DNA of 64,000 nucleotides from Haliotis asinina (Eukaryota > Mollusca > Gastropoda > Lepetellida > Haliotidae), in the NCBI RefSeq assembly GCF_037392515.1, contig NC_090290.1, positions 18,737,753 through 18,801,752 of the forward strand, in the 5' to 3' direction. Made by a program: the position numbers and the translations under genes. The notes under the pieces are model-generated. The model worked only from the letters and a program-made list of their open reading frames with translations. It had not been told where the DNA came from and ran no database searches. Below, one piece after another: positions 35,401 to 47,300 of this stretch; position 1 is the first letter of the stretch; every line of letters begins with the position of its first letter.

Positions 35401-38400
35401 AGTAACAGATCTATTCATATCCCATTACACCCTGATCATATCTGCTCCTTACATAATGTAACTGATACTTTAATTAATACATGAAAGATTGATTTTACCA
35501 GGGTTATGCATTACATGACCTGATATCAAGAATATTACCAGTTTACCTTCAGCATCAACAGTGATGTGGCAGCGACAAAATGAGTACATTATGACCAAGG
35601 CCTAGATTTTAGAAGCTCCCTTAGCGGAACTAATTATGGAAAATAGTTCAAATAGTTGTACCTTAATGTTAATGTATGGATTAACTTAGGACTAAGAGAG
35701 CTTGGAAATCTAGGCAAAGGGCCTATTTTTACATTAGCTCTCTCAGTGTTAAGATAGTCATAAATTAAATACATTACCACTGACTTACTAAGAGTTTTGA
35801 AAGTCTTGACCCAGGGTATTACGTAAGAAACTAAGATTCAAATCTAAGAATTTTAATTTTTAATTTTAGCAATAGCACAACAGATTGACTATAACAAGTA
35901 TTTGCCAGTATTATGGCCATGTCCACCACTGCTAAAGATGAATGAAATATTTATCACATATTTACTACTTTTTAGTTTTTGAGACATTTCATATCCCTGA
36001 AAGAACTGGTGTCTTCATAATCACCCAATGTAGGCTGTCACCTAATTTACAGACACTGAGGTATCATGTAAACAAGAATTGGGACTTGCATATGGACGCT
36101 GATGAAAACATAGTCCCCCATTTCATGCAGCAGCAAAGGGACACAACTGCCATAGAATCTGCGGGATCTTATTATTTTTAGTAGGATATGAATATGCATA
36201 ATACACAGTATGAATCACAAAACAACCTGTGTTGTCAATGAACCAATTTGTTTTGTTTGTTGTTTAACTCTATACTGACCCTACAGGATACCACTCCTTT
36301 GGGGCAACACTGTCACTACAGCTTACCACATCCATTGAGGCCAATGAGACCATATCTTCGTCCCACGTTGAGCTCGAACTTAGTGTCCTGTAGTAGCTCT
36401 ACCCCATGAAACGTGATGGAGAGGTTGTGGATGTGGACGTCACGACTGTCAGGATGTGAGGCTAACACACCTGTGCAGGAGCGGTACTTGGAGGCAAGGT
36501 CAAGGCCATCTAGAGCCTCGATCACTTCACTCACGCCGTTAGATGCACCATTGGCTGAAACAGCATGAAATAAAGTCAGTCAATTAGAAACTGGAAAGCA
36601 TTCATTTCTATATATGTTAGTTGTTTGAGAGTTAGTTGGCTTATTGTAAAGATTTCATCACCAAATTCATGAAAAAGTGAGCACCTTGTGTGAAATAAGT
36701 CAAGAGACGGATCCAAGCAGCTCTCCAGTGAATAAAATAGTGCTTAATTCTCATGACATAGCATGGTAAATATTGAAATGGCATACATAAAATATTCTGT
36801 CTCATGGCATGACATGAGCATAGTCATTTTTAAAACCAAGAAGCATGAGAGGAAATCATGTCTGGATGCCAACACAATTAGTAGGTCCCAAGCACAGTGT
36901 AAATATGTTTGTTGTTTGTGCTTACTTTGCCAACAAGTGAAACCTGTTGTAAAACACCACAGACGTTGCTCGAGATAACTCATAGTGGCAAATTTGGCAA
37001 GAATGAATATAAGTATACTTGTGAATGTGATAGTCAACATGTTAACAATTGGATCAAATTGCTATTTTCTGTGATATCCAGCAACAGTAGTAAAAACAGT
37101 GATGTTTCAAGGTACAAAATACATTGACCATTTCAGAATGACTGTCAAACCAACCTATCACATTGTGAGTGGCATGATGAATTTAGATATCACAAAAAGT
37201 TCTGTTAGGTTTAGAGGATTATTTTTATGATTGTATTTTGAATTTGATAACATTTTTAACAGGAGAAAAACTACCTTTTGTGTTTAACCTGACACACTGG
37301 CTAATTGCCTCCAAATATATCAGTCCTGGGCAATTTTACTTGCAAATATCCACCACATACCAGTGAATGGAAACCTTGGTTGTGTACCTCATAACCAGAC
37401 AATACAGAGAGTGACATCCACAATACCCTACTACACCTTACATAAAACGTGTTTGTTACAAAACAATAACTTCAGATAAGATTACTGATGAATGTGCAGC
37501 AACGCAGCACAGGAGTGAGTTTGGTTTTATGCCGCCTAAGGAATATTCCTGCAACATAATGTGTGTGACACCAGAAATGAGCTTCACACACTGTACCATG
37601 TGGAACTGAACCCAGGTCTTTGACGGAAGAAGTGGACACTTTATCCATCTGGCTCCATATTGCCTACACAGTATATGAAAGTAGGTCCATTGTTCAGGTG
37701 GGAATGGCTTCTACCAGGGTGGTGTACAGCTCAGTGTTACATCTGTCACAACTACACTACACCTGTTGCAGGACATCAATAATCATGATAATATCATCAC
37801 TGGTAAGTAATTACAACTAAAGGTTGAAAAACATCCTAAATCAATCTTAATTTGAGATGGTGAGTTGCCCATTCTTTATAAGTCATTTCATGTGCCTTGG
37901 GGAAGTAGATCAATAAATAACAATTATTTCTGTTGCCAGTAATGCCTTTTTCTTCTTCACTTAGCAGGTTCAAACATGGTTATAATTTTCTCATTCTCAT
38001 TTTATTACTGAGAACTGACTGCAAACACACTATAAACTACAGTCCTGATAAACTTCAAGAGACCTAGAGCTTAACACAGAAACAATGCATCCAACTATTG
38101 ATGGATTGCAATTGGTGATAGCAATTAATCGTGTTTTTTAAAATTAAATTTCCAGTTTTTGGGGTTACATTTCAATCCATTTAAAAACAATACATCAATT
38201 AAAAAGCCTATTGATGTATGTCCTTGGGGGTGCAGGGGGTCCCTTAACAAATATATCACACTCTCCGACCTATGAAGTCATAATTCACTTTTGAATCATA
38301 CAAGATTAGAGCTTGATGAAAATGTTCAACATATTACTATTAGCATCTTCATGATGCAACCCATGTCATGTCAATAATAACTCATTCTCATCTATTACAT

Positions 38401-40811
38401 TATTTTGCTTAGTTTTACCATTCAGGTTTCAGGTTAGTGAATTATACATAATATTAGAGGTGCTAGTCTGACTGACTAGCAGAATTTGTTAACTATTTTG
38501 CACACATGGTAGCCTGTATGATGAAGTTAACTGTGTGTTGTGTATTTTCCAGTTATGTGTGAGTACATTTCTCAAACAATGCTCATTCATTCCATCTGCA
38601 AAATACCATAGCACCTAGTGGACAGACACTAAAAATATTGGCCAGATATGAGAATGTACATTTAGGCCACCTTTCGAAATGCTTCAAGAGATGTTGATAA
38701 AACATATCACAACAGATAACTGTGGTGTTTTCCCTGGAAGAAGTTTTGGAATGTATATAATATGGCCACACAAATAAGTGAGCAAGTTTAACTTCACGTT
38801 GCACTCAGCAATATTCCACGGCGACAGTCTGTAAATATTCGAGTCTGGACCAGACAATCCACTGATCAACAGAATGAGCATCGATCTGTGCATTTGAAAA
38901 CCGATGACATGTCAACCAAGTCAGCAAGCCTGACCTCCTGATCCTGTCAATTGCATCTTACGACATGCATAGTGGCCTTTTGTAGCAAGCATGTGTTGCT
39001 GAGGGCCTATTCTACCCCAAACCTTCACAGGTCCCCACACACAAAGGCAACTAGTGCTTGCACAAGGTGCTGGTCCTTTCCCCCTCAATCACTGAATGTA
39101 TCTCAACAGCACATTGTATTTTCAATCTGAACTCCCATTGGAGTATACAACTCAACTGAGGTTTTTTTTGTGGATTTCTCACCCTAACAAGGTACCCTTT
39201 CACAGCTTTGTGAACTAGGATACATAGTTCACAGCATGTTGCATTGGTGAGTGAGTGACTTTAGTTTTACACGCCACACTCAGCAATATTCCAGCTATAT
39301 GGCAGAAGTGGGTAAATAATCAAGTCTGGACCAGACAATCCAGTGATCAACAGCATGAGTATCGATCTGTGCAATTGGGAACCAATGACATATGTCAACC
39401 AAGTCATACTGCCTGTCTACCGGACCTTGTTATTTGCCTCTTACGAGAACCATAGTTGCCTTTTATGGCATACATCGGTTGCTGAAGAACCCAGATCTTC
39501 ACAGGTCACATGTTGCTGTACCTACAACTAGGTGTTTGCACATATTCATGTGGCCACTATCTGGACACACACCAATGGTTTAGTGGGTTACTTTAAGTGC
39601 ACAGGGTTATGTACTGTACACCAGTGGTTGTGACAACATGGAAAACGCCAATTGTGTCTGGCGACCAAAATTTTTCCGGTCGTGAATGAAATTTGCCGGT
39701 CATATGCTAGGATGGCTATATCCCTTGTAATAATGCTCAAGAGTGCGGATTGGGTTAAAATACCGTGTAATCCATTAAAAATGTTGCCCGGTGATCACTT
39801 CCCTCCATGTCATCGAAAACAGCAGATCAACAAATCCGCTGTTGACCTCTGGTTAATCACATTGTAATCTAGGGAAATTCAGTGCAGACTGCAATAAACA
39901 GTGTTTATTGTACATATCCATGTATCCATATCACATGCTCAAAACATGAAGAGTTTTCTCAATAATAATCAGACAAACAGGGAACCACCATGATAACTTA
40001 TAAAAGACAACTTTATCATCAAGATGTACCAACAGTCAAGCAATTACAATGTTTGCTGTGATGCAACATATCACGTTACAACGCAGATAAACACTGCCAT
40101 TCAAGAAGGTATGATGTATAATTTTATTTGATTAAATCCAATCCTATTTTCATTCATAAAAACCATCTACAGTAACTACGGAGAAACAGCAAAAGAAATG
40201 ACATTACCTCATTCCATACACGTACAACTTCCTTATTCGTGAGGGTCCGTTTTCGCATACAGCGATAACACAAATTTCACTTTTTTCTCAGCAACCATGA
40301 AGAAATTACATCCTCAAAATCCATGGACCCCAATGACCTGTGTTATTGACTCACTGAAGTCATATCTGACAACTAATTGCCTACATTTTGTTTTTACAAA
40401 GTGACATGTATACAGTGAAGTCAGGGGTGACATGTCAAGCTGTCTCCTACGTAAAATGTATCCAGCCAGGCAACCCTGGTATCCTCGATCCCTCATCCTT
40501 GCTTAATCAATAGCCTGGCGCTTCAGCCAACTCTCCCACTGCACTCCTAAATATCACTTTTGATGAAAATTGAAAGAAAGATTACCACACCCCTAAACAT
40601 CATCTTTGAAAGTTTGATGAAAAAATGAATGAACTAATTTTACATAATGTTAAGAACATTAAGTGCCACTGCTTGGGTAAAAGGTATCAAGCTTACCAGT
40701 AGATTCATTTTTCACCCCATTTTCTTCTCCATTCTCCTGTGGCTTCTTCCCACGGCTACGCTGAGCTTCCTTTTTCTTGGCTTCACGCTTTTTCTTGGCG
40801 TCAGATGGCAT
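23487..40811 (-). CDS. ABCF2: ABC ATPase subfamily F member 2, fifteen exons (exon 1 non-coding)
   Basis: Coding exons, in gene order: 40697-40811 (exon 2, from 40833), 36327-36554, 34499-34687, 33860-33984, 33165-33307, 32138-32240, 30106-30201, 29032-29151, 28675-28764, 27341-27451, 26985-27047, 25855-25983, 24838-25041 and 23487-23627 (stop TGA). All joins keep phase and have GT/AG ends. The total is 618 residues against about 623 in human. The N-terminus [16 protein letters not shown] is the basic ABCF2 leader. Cassette 1 has Walker A GLNGCGKST (110-118), signature FSGGWRMR (223-230), Walker B LLLLDEP (243-249) and H277. Cassette 2 has GPNGAGKTT (424-432), LSDGQ (511-515), LLLLDEP (531-537) and H565. 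There are no membrane segments. ABCF proteins are soluble ATPases linked to ribosomes and translation. The conserved N-terminus and FSGGW separate it from ABCF1 and ABCF3. Introns carry at least five SINEs and four MITEs. Confidence 0.96.
24400..24671 (-). repeat. CACT-tailed SINE-like repeat with 13-bp target duplication
   Basis: A well-preserved full-length copy. The flanks accataacttgga at 24387-24399 and 24672-24684 are identical. It lies in ABCF2 intron 14, about 170 bases from exon 14. This is a good type copy for the family. Confidence 0.92.
25372..25608 (-). repeat. CACT-tailed SINE-like repeat, diverged
   Basis: The tail is replaced by 'gtttaacggagcactc'. Blocks 'gtctgtaaatactc', 'ggacagacaatc.agtgatcaac' and 'cctcttatgacaagcatgggttgctgaag' are clear. 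It lies in ABCF2 intron 13. Confidence 0.7.
25998..26156 (-). repeat. tRNA-derived CACT-tailed SINE
   Basis: Read on the minus strand it has the head 'ggtagcctacttgc', box B-like 'ggttcaattccccacatg' and tail 'gcataagtctt'. It starts about 15 bases upstream of ABCF2 exon 13. Confidence 0.65.
26302..26735 (-). mobile_element. TTAA-flanked inverted-repeat element, copy B
   Basis: The left end 'aggtcacatagcatgtaaaac' and right end 'ggttgcatgtgacca' are inverted copies. TTAA lies at 26298-26301 and 26736-26739. The order 'cacattctgataccttt' marks it as reversed relative to copies A and D. It lies in ABCF2 intron 12. Confidence 0.7.
27783..27936 (+). mobile_element. Short inverted-repeat element with CAGGG ends (hAT-like MITE), copy 2
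   Basis: The 14-base ends CAGGGATTGGGGAA and TTTCCCAATCCCTG are near-perfect inverted copies. The interior matches 10682-10850. It lies in ABCF2 intron 10. Confidence 0.65.
28540..28642 (-). repeat. CACT-tailed SINE-like repeat, collapsed fragment
   Basis: 'gcgatatcccagctatatggcg' (3' part) is joined directly to 'tctcttacaacaagcatgggttgct' (5' part), so the middle is lost. It lies just before ABCF2 exon 10 in plus coordinates, in intron 10. Confidence 0.5.
29257..29361. repeat. 105-base direct repeat, copy 1
   Basis: It shares 'tttgaccattgtactaag' through 'cctcggccttttctgtcat' with 29920-30028, nearly without change. Both copies lie in ABCF2 intron 8, about 660 bases apart. Confidence 0.75.
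29379..29440 (-). repeat. SINE tail fragment
   Basis: 'gagtgagtttagttttacac' followed by 'ggaaatattcctccaacatc' is the tail end of a CACT-tailed SINE. The rest is absent. Confidence 0.5.
29920..30028. repeat. 105-base direct repeat, copy 2
   Basis: The partner of 29257-29361. It ends about 75 bases from ABCF2 exon 8. Confidence 0.75.
30636..30897 (-). repeat. CACT-tailed SINE-like repeat with 12-bp target duplication
   Basis: A full-length copy with flanks agaagaaaattg at 30624-30635 and 30898-30909. It lies in ABCF2 intron 7. Confidence 0.9.
31607..31866. repeat. Perfect tandem duplication, 2 x 130 bp
   Basis: Bases 31607-31736 and 31737-31866 are identical as far as I can read. The junction shares 'catgcaac'. 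The unit holds a small SINE scrap ('ccagtgattgacagcatgag...caattggg') and the TTAA-end of the element that follows. It lies in ABCF2 intron 7. Confidence 0.85.
31861..32052 (-). mobile_element. TTAA-flanked inverted-repeat element, short copy C
   Basis: 'catcacatgcaac' at the left and 'gctgcatgtgacct' at the right are the inverted ends. TTAA lies at 31857-31860 and 32053-32056. It is reversed relative to copies A and D. It ends about 85 bases from ABCF2 exon 7. Confidence 0.65.
32253..32332 (-). repeat. tRNA-derived SINE head fragment
   Basis: Antisense head with 'tggcgtgatgggtaatgctctaaccactggcc', the box A region of the SINE. It lies in ABCF2 intron 6. Confidence 0.4.
33517..33670 (-). repeat. 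tRNA-derived CACT-tailed SINE
   Basis: Tail 'gagtgagtgtgtgcat', body 'ggcaatattccagcaatatcatg' and 'ggcttcacataatgtacc' are present; box B is eroded. It lies in ABCF2 intron 5. Confidence 0.6.
33988..34012 (-). repeat. (AG)n microsatellite serving as the pyrimidine tract of ABCF2 exon 5
   Basis: On the gene strand the run of CT repeats is followed by TTTGCCCAG and the exon. The repeat therefore supplies the polypyrimidine tract of this acceptor. Confidence 0.7.
35163..35245 (-). repeat. tRNA-derived SINE, head half
   Basis: 'gggcttcacacactgtacc..tgtgg' through the box B and box A region 'gatttaaccccatggctacc' of the SINE family, with no tail. Confidence 0.5.
37513..37665 (-). repeat. tRNA-derived CACT-tailed SINE
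   Basis: Tail 'ggagtgagtttggttttatg', then 'gacaccagaaatgagcttcac' and a box B-like 'gtggaactgaacccagg'. It lies in ABCF2 intron 2. Confidence 0.65.
38249..38340. repeat. Unclassified dispersed repeat, copy 1
   Basis: It shares 'aatatat.ac.ctctccgacc/at', 'cacttttgaatcat' and 'gatgaaaatgtt.a.catatta' with 56597-56690. Confidence 0.45.
38780..39033 (-). repeat. CACT-tailed SINE-like repeat, diverged full length
   Basis: From 'gagcaagtttaacttcacg' to 'ccccaaaccttcacaggtcc'. It lies in ABCF2 intron 2. Confidence 0.75.
39246..39508 (-). repeat. CACT-tailed SINE-like repeat
   Basis: Tail 'gtgagtgagtgactttag' to 5' end 'gatcttcacaggtcac', slightly shortened inside. A possible short duplication 'catgttgc' flanks it. 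It lies in ABCF2 intron 2. Confidence 0.75.
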
Positions 40812-41705
40812 TGCGTTTGAGGGGGGTAAATCTCTGAAATGAGATATATGACTTCAATATAACCTGGTGTAAACAACAGCATCTTGTCCTCGGCACTACA
40901 AGCTGGTAACAGCATCTTTTCAAAATGTTATAGATATCCCATTAAGTTTGGCCTTTTTAATGTTTCTGATCATGTCTCGATCTTTGGAATAGTTTTAACC
41001 TTGAGACCACTAAACTTACAATGTTACTACTAAGAGGAAATATACTCAAAAGATTATGAATAAATGTGCATAATGAAAATGAAAGTTTAAAGTTTAAACA
41101 TTTCTATCCAGTGAATTACAGTAACTCCTCCATAACACAATATAAACATTAGTAATACATCATAATTTCTATGCATTTTTCATTCATTATCATACATTAC
41201 TGCTCATATTGAACATCTGCAAATTCTTACAGTCACATACTAGAGCTCAAATTGTAAAAGTAAAACAATATCTGACTATGAATACACATGTTGATACACA
41301 TGAGCTAAACAGCTCAGTTTAATAATCACAACCAGCAGCTTATTATTGCAGAGACTCACATGGAATTCTGAATTCTTTATGGTATTGGCAAACGTTTTGC
41401 CTGTAACCATGCTTGAAATGTATTCTATTTTCAGGATTATTTCAAGGATTTGGGGTTAGGTTTTCTGACTGTTGTGACAAGTTTATCTATTCTTAGGCAA
41501 AGAACAAAACAAAACAAAAAACCCAAACCCTTGAGATTCGTCACGAAAATCTTTCATTCTACAGAACGTACATGTGAGTAAACATGATTTTGGGTTTCAT
41601 TTTCACTCATTTAGTCCAAACATGTCTTGTGAACATTGATAAAATAATATTAAAATATCTTCAAAGTATCATTAAACACAAAATCAGACACAAGCTGAAT
41701 ACAAA

Positions 41706-41726
41706 CTGACTGACTGACTGACTGAA
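41706..41726. repeat. (GACT)n microsatellite
   Basis: About five units of gact in ABCF2 intron 1. Confidence 0.8.
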
Positions 41727-42138
41727 AGAGGCCAGTGAGGGGTAAAATATTTCATTTATTGTTATTTGAGACACAGGACGTTGTTTGTTACTAAGCCTAA
41801 TGATACAGCATAGAAACTATGACGTCATAACGGTGGTTCGATAGAACTGAAGACCTGTTTTTCACATATGGGACGCGGTCTATTGTCTTTCAGATTTACC
41901 CTAAAAACAAAATTGAAAGAAAGACCAATTGTAAAAACCTAAAGAGAAAATATCTGGGTATTTCATAACGACAAGCTGTTATGTGAGTAGGCGCTAAGTC
42001 CGGTATTTCCATGCATAGGAAAAGAAAATGAAATACTGCCTAAAATTCAAACAAAAATGGCCCACTTCACTCAGCAGAAATACACATAACCATTATTTAT
42101 GTATCAGAGCTGATATGGTTTGAAAACAAGTGTCTTAC

Positions 42139-42235
42139 CTATGAAATAGACGAACTCAAAACGTGACAATCCCCTATCGACACCTGCGTTAGAGCGCGAT
42201 GTCAACTCCACATGCTTCGGAACCGGAAGTGCATT
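42139..42235 (-). promoter_or_regulatory. ABCF2: ABCF2 non-coding exon 1 and core promoter
   Basis: On the minus strand the sequence ...TATTTCATAG is followed by GTAAGACA (donor at 42138-42134), which would splice to the acceptor before 40833. A consensus ETS/GABP-type site, ACCGGAAGT on the plus strand, lies at 42222-42230. That is a common core-promoter element of TATA-less housekeeping genes. The 5' border is approximate. Confidence 0.55.
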
Positions 42236-44205
42236 CATACCGAAACTATAAAATACTTATTTTCTATAAAACTGATAAATGTTTACTCAATGCTCGTTAA
42301 AATATTACACATCATTTTACACAATGAATGAAACGATATAGTTTCTTATTTTCATCTTGTAATTTAAACCAATACCACGCATGTATATTTTTTACGCCTC
42401 GGGTTGATACAAACGGAATGCAGATAATCCGGAATAGGAGTCAGGAAGCATACATCGACTGATTTCAAAAGAAAGCGAGGTGTATAACGTGTGCGTTTTG
42501 TATGCATTAATTAATGAAGCGTTAAAGGCCGCAGGTCCAACAAACATACTCTTTACAAAACAGACAATGAATATAGAACACAGATTTACGTGACATTCTG
42601 TGCTTTAACGCAAAAAGTATGGCCTTTGATAACTGACATAGGGTAGACTTACATTGCGTTGACATAAGATCTATAAATTTAAAACAAGTTGGATTTTTAT
42701 AGTAAAAACTATCTAACTGTTTAATCCTCAATGGATTAAAAAGTTATATTCATTTTCTACATGAATTAAACTTGATTTTCCACAACAGAAACACGTTTGT
42801 GCGGGTTTAAGGGCTCTGCACACGTTCTTTCCCCTTTCGTCTTCCTTGTGGACTTCCTGTTTCCAATCCAATCTGATGAGTGTTTCGAAAAAGGGTTTAT
42901 CGTTTATACATTTGCGATAGAGTTCCATGGTTAAAGTTGTTTTGAAAGTAGAATATGTTCGTAATTTGGGAATCTTGAGAACGTCATTATACTGTTGCCG
43001 AGATCAACAGTCGTCAATGCGCTGTTTGAACTAGAATAGAAATAATCCCGAGTCTCATATATATATATATATAAAAGTTGAAAATGATTTATGTCCAGCT
43101 CGTTTGTAACTTAAGGCATCTATATTTGCTCATTTATTTAGCCTTGCATTATAAATATTCCGTTTCGTCGTTATATACTGAAGGCAAAATATGAGGGATC
43201 CTTATATGCAGGCTTCCCTCATACGTGCCAGGGTATTGTGAACCTATACTCTCCCTGATTTAATTCTTGATTCGTAACCACTCGCCTCTTCCGTATCCTT
43301 CAAGACGATATACCCTGCATGTGCCGGAAAAATACGAACTTTCACGAGTATAATCTGCTTTGTTACCGCCGTTCTCAGTTATCCTTTTTTTCACAGGCTA
43401 TGCGGCACAAAGCTTGTGAATAAACCTTGGAAAAAAAATAAAGCAACACTCGTCTTTCATGTGGTCCCATATTTTTTCCTACAGTATATGTCTGGGTTTC
43501 CATGAGTCAAGTCGAGTCATCATGAATACATTAGAATGCATCTAACGCGTCTACCAGTGACTGTTTACTTGGTCAGTAAAGATGTATCGAACTGTAAACT
43601 CATTTCAATTGTTGAATCTCGGATAGCAATTAGTCGATGGAAGAAAAGAAATAGTACACCAAGATAGAAATTTTCCATAGCCTTAACGATACTTATGTTA
43701 AGAGTCAGACCTGGCTACAACCTGATTTAAAAGAACTGACACACATGACGCCTGTTTCAGGTGCGCTTTCTCCGGTTATACACCTCGCCCCCAGCCCCAA
43801 TCCCGACCTAAAGTCACAGCTCATTCTTCAACCCTTTTAAAACCATGTGCCCCCAGCGGGGTCTTACTTTTGTTCGAAAATGACCTGGATTTTTAACATG
43901 GATTTCCAACATACATTATAACTAATATAACTTTTTAAGAGGAATGCTTTTTATTGGTAACCTCTTTCTTACAACAGATGCGACGTTTGGGCGTAAAGTA
44001 CACCATGCGCGTGATAACGGCGCTAACAACTACACCGAAACGTCGCAATAAAGAAGTCGTGTACCATATAAAGTGTTTCGTCTTTACCATCTTCTAAGTG
44101 CCACTTAAAGATACAACGAACATCGTAAGGCAGCTATTTTCACGATGTACACGAAAGATTCTTCGTCACTCTCACAATAAGGTAGAGAAGGCCCCACCCA
44201 AAGAA
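42236..44205. other. Intergenic region between ABCF2 and the six-Cys secreted protein gene
   Basis: The two genes are divergent across this stretch. It holds one copy of a dispersed repeat (43203-43378) and a short AT run near 43056-43074. A TATAAA occurs at 44067-44072. No exon was seen. Confidence 0.5.
43203..43378. repeat. Dispersed repeat with internal inverted arms, copy 1
   Basis: It matches 53947-54113 almost base for base apart from a short extra stretch near 43258-43270. Inner arms 'acgtgccagggtat' and 'ataccctgcatgtg' are inverted, suggesting a MITE-like element. Confidence 0.65.
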
Positions 44206-44272
44206 GTCACATGACCTAGACTCCAGGTGCCAAATCACAGCACAGGTAATCACATGCACAGGTAATCACATG
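44206..44272 (+). promoter_or_regulatory. Three TCACATG (M-box-like) sites, two in a perfect 16-bp tandem repeat
   Basis: GTCACATGAC is at 44206-44215, and cacaggtaatcacatg is repeated head to tail at 44241-44256 and 44257-44272. TCACATG is the core of the M-box/E-box bound by MiT/TFE bHLH-zip factors. All three lie 50-120 bases before the start codon of the next gene. Confidence 0.5.
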
Positions 44273-44323
44273 ACCCTGGCCGCTCTTCGCTGGTGACGCT
44301 CTTGTTATCCAAGAGGAGCTATA

Positions 44324-47300
44324 ATGAAGTCGTTCGCAGTCGTAATGTTGGTGTGCCTCGTAGTCGCAGCCGAGAGCGACTTCCCGCATCTGCAGCCTGG
44401 TGTCCCTCACGGTTCCTGCGAAGTCGACTGGTGAGTTAGTGTAATGTTCACGGTGTTTTGTAATGAATGGACTTCGTGTCAGGCCGCCTTTGGCCGTATG
44501 TTGGCAATTTGCTTCACAGATTGTGACCTTATTTTGTAACGTGACTAAAGTTCTGTCGGAAATAGAAAAAACCCAAAACCCTTTTTCACGTTTACCTCTA
44601 CAATTTATGGAGCTGATACGCGACAGTGTGAAATATCTCTTAAAATAAATTCGGCCAAATTACAGTTCCAGTGGTAGGGAGATAGGAAATGTTAAAAGGA
44701 CTTTACTGAGGAGAGATTAGGGGAGCAATGAACAATGCGACTTATTTAGGAAAGACTATGACTTTATGCAAGTTAGTGTCCGATGAAAATGTATTATAAA
44801 GGGCACCTTTTAAATGTCTGACCCATGAAGGTCCCGGGGTAGAATAGGCCTTCAGCAACCCATGCTTGCCATAAAAGGCGACTATGCTTGTCGTAAGAGG
44901 CGACTAACGGGATCGGGTGGTCAGGCTAAGTGACTTGGTTCCCAACTGCGCAGATCGATGCTCATGTTGTTGGTCACTGGATTGTCTGGGACAGACTCGA
45001 TCATTTATAGACCACCCCCATATAGCTGGAATATTGCTGAGTAGTGTGGCGTAAAACTAAACTCATTCACTCACTCACTTTCAAATGTCCATTTTTAAAT
45101 TAGACTTAGCTTCATTATACATGTGTTACAGCTGGGTTGCTGTACTCGTATGTGAACACATAAGCCTCAACCCTTATTGGGGAGTGAAACATTCTTCTTT
45201 ATTCCACGTGTATGTATATCTGACACAAAAAACACTCACTCTCCTCTCTCTTTTTGGAGTTTTCTCCCTTTTTGTACATCATAAAAAACGGAAAAGTAAC
45301 ATACTTAACCGAACAAAACCCATGTACTGGTAAGAAGACTCTTGACGGGTTCACTTACCCGTCACATCACCCTCCCCCTAACGAAAGGATTTGTGATTAA
45401 CCAAAATGTAATAATAGGTCGGAAGTATGATACCAATCAAACAACAGTGCAGGGCCCTTGCACTAGTGTGAGATAAGTAGGACACTTAAAGCTTTACAGA
45501 TCAAACATGCTGAAGTACCCATGAAATGTTGTGAAATATCTAACTGAATGCAATGGATGTATCAATCGCCTTCATAAAGAATATGTGACACATGTAAGAA
45601 ACTAAACTATATAGGTGAGATAAACTTCAAGTATGCATACAATGCAATGTCAAAATGATTAATACTGGATATTGAGCAAACATATAGTATAATAATACTG
45701 TTTAACTGAGTATTAGTAGATAGTGTTTGTTTCGAAGGAAGCAAACCGACTAGAAAAACAATATATCAAATTGTATACCATACACTGCATAAGTAACCAG
45801 AATCATGATAGATGCATAGGTAACTAACAGAGTATAACATGATCAAATATTTACCAAATTTGTTCACAACTGCAGTATTTCACAAGGGTTCATGATCAGT
45901 CCCTGTGGTCCAGTGAAACATATACAATGTTGAAATTGGCATTTGATTGCACCATCATTTTCTTGGGAAAGTCAGAAACCATTAAAAAAAATGGTTAAAC
46001 ATATTCAAAATACCATTCATTGGCTTTGTGTTTTCGATAGGGAAACTGATTCTTCATTATTAGTCATGTGTTTCGAATTCTATTCATGATTCACATTTCA
46101 GTGCTGTCGTGAAACTAATGTCACAATGATAACATTAGAACTAGCATGAAAAACAACAATTCAATAACATAACACAATATTTGTACTAACACTGGTAACT
46201 AATTTGAAGGAATTATCAAGGTAACACTACAAGTGGCTTCTGGAATTAACAGTTAACGACTATTTCTCTGCTTATTACACACGTTTACTTCCCAAACGAT
46301 TACTTAGTTCAGCGTTACTGTTTACGCTGGCTTCTTCTATCTGTTCTCAGTTGAGAATGGATGGAATTCACCATTTTCTGACAGTCAGATGAAAGGTCAC
46401 TATACGAAATCCAGGAGTTGTAAGATTGGTCAAATGATAACCATTTGACACGGTAATACCACTGTCCATGTTTATATTTCTTGGAAATGATCTTTTCTAT
46501 CTCATAATACTGAGGATTGTCAGACATGTCCTTGACAGTCTCGGTTGTTTGCGAAATGTCACACACAGTTCGTCTATCCTCGTTAGGTTGGAGATCATGG
46601 GGCGGGATCTCGTCACCAGACAAGATAGCAGGTGGCAGCTGGTCTGAGTTACCCGGAGGTTCGTGGTCATCTGGTTCGTTGGGACGGATGGTGGATTTTT
46701 TCAGTCGCTCCACATGCAATCTGTTCCTAATAAGTTTCCCATCACATTTGCGGCGTACACGTACATGAATGTCTGAAAGTTTCTCTGTGATATAGTATGG
46801 ACCGGACCAAGGCCTGGCCAGTTTTCTTGTTTGGCCTGTGACAATCACTGGTTGGTACACAAACACTGTGTCCCCAACCTTGAAATCTGGTAAGTTTACT
46901 TTACTTGCAAATTTGTCACACATGGCCTTCTTTCTTTCATTTAGAAGGTCTTCAGCGATTGTCCTAGCATGTTCCAAACCGCTCACTAACTGAGATACAT
47001 AGTCCGCCGCTGTAAGAGAGCAGTTAGGGCCTAGATCGAGTGTTGTGTCACTGGGGAATCGAGGATGGCGTCCGTGAACAAGGAAGTAGGGAGAATAATT
47101 CGTTGTGTCAAGGGATGGTGTCGTGTTGTAGGCAAACTGTATGAAAGGTACATGCAAATCCCACTCATCATGCATTTTGTCACAGTATTTGGAAAGTGAA
47201 GCTTGGACAGTTGACATGAACCTTTCACTTTGCCCGTTACACCTTGGATGGTAGCTGGTAGTTTGAGTTTTCTTCACTGTCATCAGCTTACAAGTTTCTT

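Noticed and set aside
23487-40811. ABCF1 or ABCF3 as the identity of the ABC gene
   Set aside because: The short basic N-terminus MPSDAKKK, the FSGGW signature and about 620 residues fit ABCF2. ABCF1 and ABCF3 have longer, different N-terminal regions.
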